This document shows positions 7,518-16,161 of a DNA stretch of 64,000 nt, piece after piece. Where the stretch lies: NCBI RefSeq assembly GCF_051192575.1, contig NZ_JBPJSQ010000006.1, positions 532,072 to 596,071 of the forward strand, in the 5' to 3' direction. The notes under the pieces are model-generated. The model saw only the letters and a list, made by a program, of their open reading frames with translations. It was not told the DNA's origin and did no database searches. The DNA is from Aestuariimicrobium soli. GTDB lineage: Bacteria > Actinomycetota > Actinomycetes > Propionibacteriales > Propionibacteriaceae. How positions within the stretch are numbered: position 1 is the first letter of the stretch; every line of letters starts with the position of its first letter. The translations under genes and the position numbers were made by a program.

Positions 7518-10325
7518 TCAGCCCTTCGGGACGGGGACGAAGACATAGACACCGAGCACGTCTGCCGGTGATTCGGCGCGCACGCTCAGACCCCTCAGCG
7601 GCGCTCCAGACGCGGATCGCACCCGACGATGCGCCGCCTCGATCTCGTCGGCCAGGGCGCGCCCACGCTCATCGAGATGAGTGCTGACGCGGTGAAGTTG
7701 TGCCAGGGCCGACGACAGGTACTGCTCGGGCGACGACACGTTGCCCGACGGCTTGGCTCGCAACAGATCATCGACGCTGTCGGCGTCGAGCCACTGGAGT
7801 TCGCCGTTCGCCGCCGTGAACGCCAACGTGGCAGCATCCTCCACCACGGCTGTCCGCTCGCCACTACGCGAGGGCATGACCACATGGAAACGGAAGCGAA
7901 CCACCAGCAGCGTCGTCCGGGTGTCAACGCTCGAGCTGCGCACCACGGCACACCGACGAGCCGGTCGTCCCTCGCTCGGAAGCTGCGAGTCGAGCGCAGA
8001 CTCCAAGACGTACGTGGCCAGGGCCTCGACGGCGCTGTCCGTACGCTGCAGCACGCTCTCGCCCGGGGCGACCGGGAAGTCGTCCACGAAGGTGAGCCGA
8101 CTCCCGACGGGCGGCAAGGCATCGACCAGGCCGAGCGGGAGCCCGCTGGTGTTCGCGGAGAACCCTCGCGAGTGCGACGTGATGGGAGACTTCAAGGCTC
8201 GCAGCGACTGCTCGGCGAACGCGCGCACCTCGGCGTGCGTGCCCAGGTTGGCACGAATGGCCTCGACCTCCGTCGCCACCTCGTCGGGGTGAATGGCGCG
8301 TTGCGCGAACTTGGTGCGAGAAGCCTTCTCGCGCTCGGCTGCAGACGTCCACTCCTTCTCGAGGTCGCCAGCCTTCGTGGAGTACTCCAGATCGAGCATG
8401 TCCTGACGGGCGTCACCCCCCCGCAGGATCAGACCTTCCATCAGCGCCTCAAGGACGGCCTCGCTGTTGTCGGGCACCGCGACGGAGACACCCGTGGCCT
8501 GGCGGATCGCCACATGTTTGCGCAGCAACACGTCCAGCACGATCCCGTCAATCCGGTTGTCCTGGCCGTACAGCGTCACTGCCCGCACGACGTCGCGCAT
8601 TTGGCCAAAGCGATCGACACGGCCTTCTCGCTGCTCGTGCCTGGTGGGGTTCCACGCGAGGTCGTAGTGCACCACTGCCTGAAACTGGTCCTGCAAGTTG
8701 ACGCCCTCGGAGAGACAGTCCGTGGCCACCAGGACGACCGGGCCGTCGGCCTCGGCCAACTCGGCGATCCGGGCGACCCGCTCGGATGGTGGGAGGTTGC
8801 CCGTGACGCACGTCACGGTGGTGCCCTTCCCGAGCTTTTTCGCCAGGTGTTCGGCCACGTATTCGGCCGTGTCAATGAAGCGACAGAAGATGATGGGAGC
8901 GTACGAGTCGGCCAACAGGCCCTTCACCTGAGCGGTGATCGCATCGAGCTTCTTGTCGCCCTTGTTCTCGAGCTCCTGCGCCCGCTTCAGGAAGTCACGC
9001 AAACGCCTGCGCGTCGAGCCACTCTCGCCTTCGGAGCTGTCCGCCCCAGGAGCGATGTCGACGGACTCCAAGGTTTCGTCGTCCGCCCGGTCGAGCACCG
9101 CCGAGCGACCGAGGGCGTCTGCTTCGGCGGCGGTCTCGGCGCCGACTGCTGCCGACCGGGTCGCCAGGGTCTGGGCCGCTGCGCGCGGAGACGATGCCAG
9201 AGCGCGCAGCAAGGCCAGGGCCGACCACCAGCTGATCCGCTGCTCGCGCGACCCGGTGGCGTTTCCCACGGTGTCGCGAGCGTACGAGATCACATCATCA
9301 ATCAGGTCTCGGTAGGCAGGGGAAAGCGTGTAGGGCACCTCCTTCGACTCACGGTCGGAAGGGAAGGGTGTCTCCTCGTCGAGATAGACGCGAATGTCGG
9401 CCCGGCGACGCTGCACGAAGTGCCGCGCGAGCAGCTCTCGCCCCTTGGGTTCGTCAAGGTCGAGGTCATGAAGGGCCGGGTCGAGCAGACCAATGAGGTT
9501 GCGGAAGGCCTCGTCATTGCCGGAGTGGGGTGTCGCGGTGACCAGCAGAAGGTGACGGGAGGCGTCCTCGGCCAGTGCCCTGACAAGGTCGTATCGCTGG
9601 GTGCGAGAGCGACCGCCCATTGAGCCGTCGGCGACACAGGTGTGCGCTTCGTCCACGATCACGAGGTCGGGGCAGGTGCGCAGGAACTCACTGCGACGAC
9701 GATCTGACTTGATGAAGTCGGTGGAGACCACCGTGATCGGGAAACGCTCGAAGATCGACTCAGAACCCACGCGCTGACGCTCGAGTCGTTTCACGGTGCT
9801 CGAGAGCACCAGCTCGGCCTCCAGCCCGAATTTGGTGCGGAGCTCAGTGGCCCATTGCTCTGCGAGCGCCGGGCTGCAGAGCACAGCCAGCCCTCGGGCC
9901 TCACCGATGGTGAGTAGTTCCGTGGCGATGAGCGACGCCTCGACCGTCTTGCCGATACCGACGTCGTCGGCAATCAGCAGGCGAACCGTCTCTTGGCGAA
10001 GCGCCATCAGCAGGGGTACGAGCTGGTAGATGCGTGGCTCGACGGCGATGGACGCCAACGATCGGATGGGTCCAGCACTCGAACGGAAGCCGATCCGCAG
10101 AGCGCTACGCAGCAGGGCCGCGCTCTGGTGATCGCCCAGATCGTTCGCCGTGGGCGGCGGGAACGAGGCGGGCCGAACCTGCTCGATGGCCGGCAGAACA
10201 CCGGCGATGTCGTCGTCCGAACCTCCTAGCGGTCGCAGGACGAGGAACTCGTCCGAACTGTCAGGGAGCACGACCCACTCGCGCCCCCGGGCGGCCACCA
10301 GGCTCCCCACGGCATACGTCGTCAC
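7518..10325 (-). CDS. SNF2/RapA-type helicase, DrmD-like
   Basis: A 935-residue SF2 DNA translocase. An N-terminal beta-rich segment (GSLVAARGREWVVLP) resembles the front of RapA- and DrmD-like proteins. Walker A is DDVGIGKT near residue 120, the DEAH box is near 225 (VIVDEAHTC), SAT-like TATPHSG follows, and the second RecA lobe has FCRFIDTAEYVAEHL and motif VI QREGRVDRFGQ near 572. The C-terminal 300 residues carry no motif I recognise. The GTG start overlaps the stop of the preceding 1,718-residue helicase gene by four bases (GTGA), and its own stop abuts the methyltransferase start, so the three are surely co-translated. The pairing of a SNF2 helicase with a large adenine methylase is the drmD-drmMI arrangement of class 1 DISARM; the subfamily name is inferred. 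Confidence 0.87.
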   Translation of the reverse strand: MTTYAVGSLVAARGREWVVLPDSSDEFLVLRPLGGSDDDIAGVLPAIEQVRPASFPPPTANDLGDHQSAALLRSALRIGFRSSAGPIRSLASIAVEPRIYQLVPLLMALRQETVRLLIADDVGIGKTVEASLIATELLTIGEARGLAVLCSPALAEQWATELRTKFGLEAELVLSSTVKRLERQRVGSESIFERFPITVVSTDFIKSDRRRSEFLRTCPDLVIVDEAHTCVADGSMGGRSRTQRYDLVRALAEDASRHLLLVTATPHSGNDEAFRNLIGLLDPALHDLDLDEPKGRELLARHFVQRRRADIRVYLDEETPFPSDRESKEVPYTLSPAYRDLIDDVISYARDTVGNATGSREQRISWWSALALLRALASSPRAAAQTLATRSAAVGAETAAEADALGRSAVLDRADDETLESVDIAPGADSSEGESGSTRRRLRDFLKRAQELENKGDKKLDAITAQVKGLLADSYAPIIFCRFIDTAEYVAEHLAKKLGKGTTVTCVTGNLPPSERVARIAELAEADGPVVLVATDCLSEGVNLQDQFQAVVHYDLAWNPTRHEQREGRVDRFGQMRDVVRAVTLYGQDNRIDGIVLDVLLRKHVAIRQATGVSVAVPDNSEAVLEALMEGLILRGGDARQDMLDLEYSTKAGDLEKEWTSAAEREKASRTKFAQRAIHPDEVATEVEAIRANLGTHAEVRAFAEQSLRALKSPITSHSRGFSANTSGLPLGLVDALPPVGSRLTFVDDFPVAPGESVLQRTDSAVEALATYVLESALDSQLPSEGRPARRCAVVRSSSVDTRTTLLVVRFRFHVVMPSRSGERTAVVEDAATLAFTAANGELQWLDADSVDDLLRAKPSGNVSSPEQYLSSALAQLHRVSTHLDERGRALADEIEAAHRRVRSASGAPLRGLSVRAESPADVLGVYVFVPVPKG

Positions 10326-13300
10326 GCGCGTCGTCCTTCCCCGAAGATGTCGGAACGCTCCCGCAGGAGGGCCACCCAGTCGTCGTCGTGCCGGAACCGC
10401 ACATAGGTGTACCCGGCATCCAGCAGGCGCTCCTCGACCATTCGGTCATCGTCGTCGATGTCGTGCCTGTCGTGAGTGGGCCCGTCGATGAAGACAGCGA
10501 CCCCCGCCTCACGGTAGAGGAAATCGGGGCGACAGCGGGCCGACTCAACCATCGACTGGGCCTCGTCGGGCAAGCGGAAGTCCTGCTGCAGGATCAATCG
10601 AAGCCAGTCTCGCTCAAGGTCGCTGTCGCAGGCCTCCAGCAGGCGCTGCGCATGGTCGCCACGCGGCAGCTCGGACGACGAGCAACTCGTGTTGCTGCGA
10701 GCGAGCCGAAGCAGCAGGTCGCGCACAAGGTGTCGGTCGATGAAGGCGTGCTCGGTCTGGTTCCCGTAGGAGAGCAGGCAGTCGTAGCAGCCTCGCTCGC
10801 AACGCTCCTGCCCATCCTCGGGACGACTGGTGTCGGCACCCGTGTCGGGGTCGAAGTGCGCGATCTCGAGCGCGGTGCGGGCCGCGATCGCGACGGCATC
10901 CGGCTCGGCCTGAAGGCGGCGAAGCACGCCCGCGCCCCCCTCCGCCGACTCGGTGAAGAGCATGCGGCCGCGGTTCTGGTCGTCCGGCAGAGCCTCACTG
11001 GCCAGTTCGGAGTCCTCCAACTGGAAGGCGGCCTCGATGCCACGCTCCAAGGCGTAGCGCAGTGTGACTGACACTTCCTTCGAAACAATGTCGGCGAGAC
11101 GCACCACCAAGATGTTGCGATTGTCGCGTACATAAGGAATGACCCGGATCGCGCCTGCCGCGTCGGGGTCGGCACCGACCCCCTCAGCCTCCTGGGCCGA
11201 GCTCGTCACCCACTGACCCCTGGTGGGATCGAGGTTGAACCCCAACTCATTGGGATCCTTGCGGCGACGCCTGCCTCGGTTGGTGACCCGCACCTCGGCC
11301 GAGTCACCATAGGCCAGGTCTGCCAGGGCGGTCGTTCCGTCGAGGACGTCGGCGGTGAGCTTCCCGGAACGCGACCCGTGCTGGCTGAACCGGTACGAAG
11401 TCTGCAGTTCGAAGCCGGCACGGCGACGTTCCTCCTCGTCGGACGAGATGCGCTCCCGGCGACGGGTGTAAACAGTGGTGAGTTGCATGAGACCGTAGGT
11501 CGTCGCTCCCAACTCTTCGCCACAGTTCTCGCACACATCGAGCCCGGGGTGGCGGTCGTGGTGGTAGCCGCACGACTCGCAACGTCGCGCCTCCGCGGTG
11601 TCGACACCGGGCTGACCCGACTGGGTCAGCGGAACCTGCACACGCGTGACTTCATAGCGTGCGCCCTCGTGATAGATGAGCGCCCCCGGCCCAAATTCGG
11701 CAATGGCAAGGAATCGCGGGCGCTGAATGTAGTCGCCACCATCACGGTCGGCATAGCCACCGCGAACTGCGGGAATGTAGGCCGCCAAGGGAAGTCTGGG
11801 GAAGCTGTACCCAGGCAGGAAACCCTCGGAGGCAAAATAGCGATAGGGATAGAAGTCCGAGTGACCACTGGAGTCGTCTTGGTTGCGCAAGAGCCTCAGC
11901 TGGTTCTCTGCTTCCCTTCGACGTGCGGCGGCTGCGCTGACGGCGGACGACGACAGCTTGCTCTCGCCAGCGATGCGGTGCTGTGTCTCGCGGTCTTGAA
12001 GGGCCGCGCGATACAGATTCCGCCAGCGTCCACAGGCCTCGTCGAGGGTGCGGGGTGCGGCCCCGATCACATCTTCGATCCAGTTCTCGTGCCACCACGC
12101 GGTGGCTCGAAGCTCGTCGAGCATGGGTGCCACGATGACCTTGGCGTGACGGATGGCCCGGCGAACCGCATCAGGGTCGCCGAAGGCTCGCTTCTTGTCG
12201 GGGTGCATGGCCAGCGTGGGATGGTCGCCGGCCACGTCGAGCAACTCGTCCATGCGTGAACCGAGCTTCTCACCCGTCTCGGCCAACCAGACGGCCTGAA
12301 CATGGCTGCGCAGGAGCGCCTCGTTCGCGAGGTCAAGTCGAGGGGCAGCGACTGAGCCAGCCACCATGGCCTCGGAGCGGCGGAAGTAGTACTGGTCGTG
12401 AGAGTTGCCGGTGGCGCAGTAGGTCAGCACCAGGGCTGGCTGACCCGAGCGACCGGCGCGACCCGAGCGCTGAGCGTAGTTGGCCGGTGTCGGAGGCACG
12501 TTGCGCAACCCCACGGCATTGAGGCTCGAGATGTCGACGCCCAACTCCATCGTGGGAGAGCAGTAGAGCAGGGGGAGGGTCCCCCGGCGGAAGTCACGCT
12601 CCCTGAGTTCGCGATCGGCCGGACTCACCTGCGCCGTGTGTTCGCGCGCCCGCAAGCCGTGGAGCTCCTGGGCGACGTCCTGATAGAGGTCGCGGAAGAA
12701 CGTGTTGACTCGTCCGCCCGAGTCCGCATCGACGGTCTTGCGCAGTGGGTCAGGAGCGGCGCTCCTCCCGTCACCCGCGGACCACAGGATGGCCGACGCA
12801 CGCAGTCGGTAGCCACGCCTGACATTGTCGGGTGACACCTCGACCAGCAACCCGGCCCTCTCGAGAATGCGCAGGATGTCGACGATCATCGACTGAGCCA
12901 CGTCAATGCTGACAGATGCGGGGTAGCCGGGGAACTGGTTGGGCCGACGCAGGTACTGACCCATCGCCGAGCGGCCCGTCATGTGCAGGTCATTGCGGCC
13001 CCGGCCTGGCTGGCTCGCGAACGGGTAGACGACGCCCGTGTGCGCGGCCTCTTCGCTGCGAGCGATGGCCCACACTCCCGCCAAGGACTGATCCGACTGG
13101 CGCTTGAGCGCCCCGAACCCCGTCTCGGTCAGGCAGTCGACGTCGATGGCGAGCACCTTGCGGAACTCGTCCAGGACAATGCGGCACAGCTCCTCGCGGT
13201 GGGTCGACCTGGCATCGCGCAGTGCCTCTGCTGCACCCGACCAGAGTTCTTGGTCGGCAGCAATGTCGCCCAGTGACTCGTAGTCGATGCGCAACAGGCC

Positions 13301-15478
13301 CGTCTGCTCGAGATTGGGCATCGTGATGCGCCACCCGCGCTGAAGATCGAGATACAGCCGGTACTCGACCAGATCACGGAAGGTCCGCTCAATTCGCTTC
13401 TTGGCGGCATACACAGCGTCGGGTGCATCCGAGTAGTCGCGGAAGGGCACGGCGAGCGCTTCGACCACGCGGTCAGCCACGCTGGCGTGGGTCAGGGGTT
13501 CAGCGGACGCGGTCATGGCCGAATGGAGCGCCGATCGCAGCTGGGCCACCTGGACGAAGTCGTTGAGGTGGCCGGCCTGCAGGCTGGCGTCCTGTCGATT
13601 GTCGACGAACGTGAGCAACTTGCGTGCTTCGGGAGCCAGCTCGCTCTGTGGCACCTCGCGCAGGGCGCGCACGATGCTCGTCGAGAGCACTGAAACGGCA
13701 GAGCTGCGACCTTCGTTGTCGAGGGTGGTGAGCTTGGCGAAGTCGCGACCACGGGTCTGTTCGTAGGTGACCATGCACGACAAGCAGAACGTGAACGGTG
13801 CCGGCACAAAGGCGGCCGCGGTTCCGCCCACGTCGACCTTGCGGCCCGAGGTGTCGACGAGTACCCGCTGGGGCAGGTGGCGAGACTTGTTGGGCAGCGT
13901 CTGGTTGTCCGGGCCGATCCACGAGTCGGGCAGACGCCCATCGGCGACCGGGTCGACCGGCCAGGGCAGGCTGGAGGAGATGTAGAGGTACCCCTCGGTC
14001 GCCTCGGTCGGTTCGGGATCCCGGGAGGCTCGTGGTTCGTACGTGGTGTCACCCTGACGCGTGACGGCCCGCACGACGGCGTATTCCTGCCCGCATTCAC
14101 GACAGAAGGCGAGAGGGTAGAGCAGCTTCTCGGGCGACCGTGGAACCGCCACCTGATACTTCGACGTGATGTAGCGATCCTGCTCGGACTCGAGCGAGAC
14201 GTGCAGCGTGTCGCCCTTCGACAGGAACTGATGGAGTCGGAACGCGAACAGAGGCCGGCCAGTTTCGGGGTTTCGGATCTTGGACCCATGGAGCAGCAGC
14301 CGACGAATCGCAGCCTCGCACGTCTGCATGGGCAGACCTGTGAGTTCCGAAAGGGCGGGAGCCGCCTGCTCGCGCAGGCGCCGGGGAGCCTGGCGGATGA
14401 GGCGTCCGGTGGCCTGCTCGACGACCAGCCCGAAGGTCGACTCCACCCAAGCAGCCAGCGGTGAGGCCGCGACGGTCGAGTAGTCGTCTGGCAACCCTCG
14501 ATTGACCGCCGCACGCAAGGCATCAGGATCGAGCTCGCCCATGGACGACGTCGCTGGCGTCAGGGTCTCCCCGATGACCCGCTCGGCCGTGACCGGCGCG
14601 CCAAAGATTCGCGACGCCACCCGGGCGACCGTCTGCTTCTGATCGTCGGTCGTCCCGCCGCTCGCCATCGTGGCGGAGGTACCAATGCACTGGAGGTCGG
14701 GGGATGAGCACGCCTCGCGAACGCGACGAACAAGCATGGCCACATCGGCACCCTGGCGACCGCGATACGTGTGGAGCTCGTCCAACACCAAGAACTGGAG
14801 GCCCTTGGCAGCCTTCACGAGTCGAGCGCGCTCCTCGGGGCGCGTGAGCACGAGCTCGAGCATCACGTAGTTGGTGAGGAGGATGTCGGGGGGAGTGGCG
14901 AGAATCCGGTCCCGTTCCTCCAGACTCTCCTGACCCGTGTATCGGGCGAAGGTGACCGGCTCGTGACCCTCGCCGTATCCGTTTACCAGGAACTTCTCCA
15001 GCTCGCCCCGCTGGGAGTTCGCAAGGGCGTTCATGGGGTAGACAATGATCGCCTTGACACCCGGAGTCTTGGGCTGATGAAGCACGTGGTCGACGATCGG
15101 AACGATGTAGGCCAGCGACTTGCCGGAACCGGTTCCGGTGGTGAGCACGTAGCTCTCACCGTTGGCCGCCACCTCAATCGCCTCGCGCTGGTGCCGATGC
15201 AGGGTGATCGGCGCTCGACCCGGATCGGTGGCGTGCTCCTTGACCCTGAAGATTCGCTCACACTCCGGATGGAGGAGGCCACTGGCGACGAGTTCGTCGA
15301 CGCGGCCACCCGAGGCGAAGGCAGGGTTGAGTGAGATCCATGGTTCGGGCCACTGGCGCTCGGCGTCGAGCTCGCCGTCGTAGTGGGCCTTGAGTCGCGC
15401 ATCCTTGATGTCGACGGCAGCAGTCGTGAAGGAGCGATAGTCGTCGATGACTTCATCTCTTACACGGAAGATGTCCAT
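10322..15478 (-). CDS. Giant DEAD/DEAH helicase with DUF1998 zinc region and C-terminal nuclease-like domain
   Basis: 1,718 residues. The helicase core has Walker A TGTGSGKS near residue 114, a DELH box near 233, GTSATMASGG near 262, and a late motif VI region AQRSGRAGRSGQP near 1000. Several CxxC pairs suggest zinc ribbons (CRECGQEY, CESCGYHHD, CENCGEEL). The DUF1998 signature CERGCYDCLLSYGNQ lies near residue 1559. The last ~80 residues (CRPDFLYREAGVAVFIDGP, then RLLDAGYTYVRFR) look like a DUF559/Vsr-type PD-(D/E)XK fold, with Asp of PDF and the ID/GP strand as candidate catalytic region. In DISARM the helicase (DrmA) and DUF1998 (DrmB) are usually separate proteins; Druantia DruE also joins helicase and DUF1998. 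The start is ATG at 15478. It is the central motor of the island. Confidence 0.85.
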   Translation of the reverse strand: MDIFRVRDEVIDDYRSFTTAAVDIKDARLKAHYDGELDAERQWPEPWISLNPAFASGGRVDELVASGLLHPECERIFRVKEHATDPGRAPITLHRHQREAIEVAANGESYVLTTGTGSGKSLAYIVPIVDHVLHQPKTPGVKAIIVYPMNALANSQRGELEKFLVNGYGEGHEPVTFARYTGQESLEERDRILATPPDILLTNYVMLELVLTRPEERARLVKAAKGLQFLVLDELHTYRGRQGADVAMLVRRVREACSSPDLQCIGTSATMASGGTTDDQKQTVARVASRIFGAPVTAERVIGETLTPATSSMGELDPDALRAAVNRGLPDDYSTVAASPLAAWVESTFGLVVEQATGRLIRQAPRRLREQAAPALSELTGLPMQTCEAAIRRLLLHGSKIRNPETGRPLFAFRLHQFLSKGDTLHVSLESEQDRYITSKYQVAVPRSPEKLLYPLAFCRECGQEYAVVRAVTRQGDTTYEPRASRDPEPTEATEGYLYISSSLPWPVDPVADGRLPDSWIGPDNQTLPNKSRHLPQRVLVDTSGRKVDVGGTAAAFVPAPFTFCLSCMVTYEQTRGRDFAKLTTLDNEGRSSAVSVLSTSIVRALREVPQSELAPEARKLLTFVDNRQDASLQAGHLNDFVQVAQLRSALHSAMTASAEPLTHASVADRVVEALAVPFRDYSDAPDAVYAAKKRIERTFRDLVEYRLYLDLQRGWRITMPNLEQTGLLRIDYESLGDIAADQELWSGAAEALRDARSTHREELCRIVLDEFRKVLAIDVDCLTETGFGALKRQSDQSLAGVWAIARSEEAAHTGVVYPFASQPGRGRNDLHMTGRSAMGQYLRRPNQFPGYPASVSIDVAQSMIVDILRILERAGLLVEVSPDNVRRGYRLRASAILWSAGDGRSAAPDPLRKTVDADSGGRVNTFFRDLYQDVAQELHGLRAREHTAQVSPADRELRERDFRRGTLPLLYCSPTMELGVDISSLNAVGLRNVPPTPANYAQRSGRAGRSGQPALVLTYCATGNSHDQYYFRRSEAMVAGSVAAPRLDLANEALLRSHVQAVWLAETGEKLGSRMDELLDVAGDHPTLAMHPDKKRAFGDPDAVRRAIRHAKVIVAPMLDELRATAWWHENWIEDVIGAAPRTLDEACGRWRNLYRAALQDRETQHRIAGESKLSSSAVSAAAARRREAENQLRLLRNQDDSSGHSDFYPYRYFASEGFLPGYSFPRLPLAAYIPAVRGGYADRDGGDYIQRPRFLAIAEFGPGALIYHEGARYEVTRVQVPLTQSGQPGVDTAEARRCESCGYHHDRHPGLDVCENCGEELGATTYGLMQLTTVYTRRRERISSDEEERRRAGFELQTSYRFSQHGSRSGKLTADVLDGTTALADLAYGDSAEVRVTNRGRRRRKDPNELGFNLDPTRGQWVTSSAQEAEGVGADPDAAGAIRVIPYVRDNRNILVVRLADIVSKEVSVTLRYALERGIEAAFQLEDSELASEALPDDQNRGRMLFTESAEGGAGVLRRLQAEPDAVAIAARTALEIAHFDPDTGADTSRPEDGQERCERGCYDCLLSYGNQTEHAFIDRHLVRDLLLRLARSNTSCSSSELPRGDHAQRLLEACDSDLERDWLRLILQQDFRLPDEAQSMVESARCRPDFLYREAGVAVFIDGPTHDRHDIDDDDRMVEERLLDAGYTYVRFRHDDDWVALLRERSDIFGEGRRA

Positions 15479-15589
15479 GGCGCCCTCTCGGTGAACGTTC
15501 CTTGGGAACTCTAGCCGAGGCTCAAGGTAAGGAAGACGAGCACACGAACCTCTCTTATCCCCGCGTCAACCGTCGTCACACCACGTCTT

Positions 15590-16030
15590 TCAAGCGACGA
15601 GTGGAGTCCTCCCGCCACACTCCCGCCACTCGTGACCGGGATGGGAGTCCAGACAGCGGAGCAGAAACGCAAATCTCCGGCGCTCTGGGTCGCACTGCTC
15701 GAGGTCAAGGCGCACAAGCTCGCGTGAGGCTGGGGTGACCAGCCATGAGTGCCATGCATGCCACTGACCCGGATCCAGCCAGCTACGTGCCGCCGCCTCG
15801 AACTCGTCCTCACAGAGTCTGAGGTAGCGATGCCGGGCCTGGTTGTGCTCAGGGCTCCCCTTCGTGAGCCGGAGGAGATCGTCGTCGATCTCCCAGTACC
15901 GCTGGAGGTAGAGGTTGCCCAGGTCCAGGCGCCTTTGGCGATTGGCCGCCTGCAGCCCGATCAGGCCGCCGACCACACCAACCACTGCGACCATGAGGGT
16001 CGCCAACTCGATCAACACTGAAACGCTCAC
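15590..16030 (-). CDS. Small membrane-anchored protein inside the defence operon
   Basis: 146 residues from GTG at 16030. One N-terminal transmembrane helix (LATLMVAVVGVVGGLIGL) is followed by a soluble, Arg/Glu-rich helical domain with conserved-looking features (NLYLQRYWEIDDDLLRL, RYLRLCEDEFEAA, QWHAWHSWL). I do not recognise a named family. A longer frame upstream of the GTG is low-complexity Arg/Gly/Ser and overlaps nothing useful, so the GTG start before the helix is preferred. It lies between the PLD-type gene (131 bases upstream) and the giant helicase (111 bases downstream) in the same orientation, which suggests membership of the operon; a membrane tether or toxic effector are possible but unproven roles. 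Confidence 0.65.
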   Translation of the reverse strand: MSVSVLIELATLMVAVVGVVGGLIGLQAANRQRRLDLGNLYLQRYWEIDDDLLRLTKGSPEHNQARHRYLRLCEDEFEAAARSWLDPGQWHAWHSWLVTPASRELVRLDLEQCDPERRRFAFLLRCLDSHPGHEWRECGGRTPLVA

Positions 16031-16161
16031 GCCATCAGCGTAGGTGCTGCGGCTCGCTCCCCGCCCACCGTCGCTCGCCCCAGGACGCGAGGCTCGCCGA
16101 CGACTGAGAAGGGTTGACCTAGGGCCAGCGCCGTCACCCACTCCGCCGGATCCCAGCCTGG

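Noticed and set aside
7629..9623. 664-codon open frame antisense to the SNF2-type helicase
   Set aside because: The helicase motifs prove the minus strand; the antisense frame lacks any domain.
10322..15478. Naming the large helicase gene drmA or druE outright
   Set aside because: Helicase plus DUF1998 is shared by several systems, and the fusion with a nuclease does not fit one name, so only the resemblance is given.
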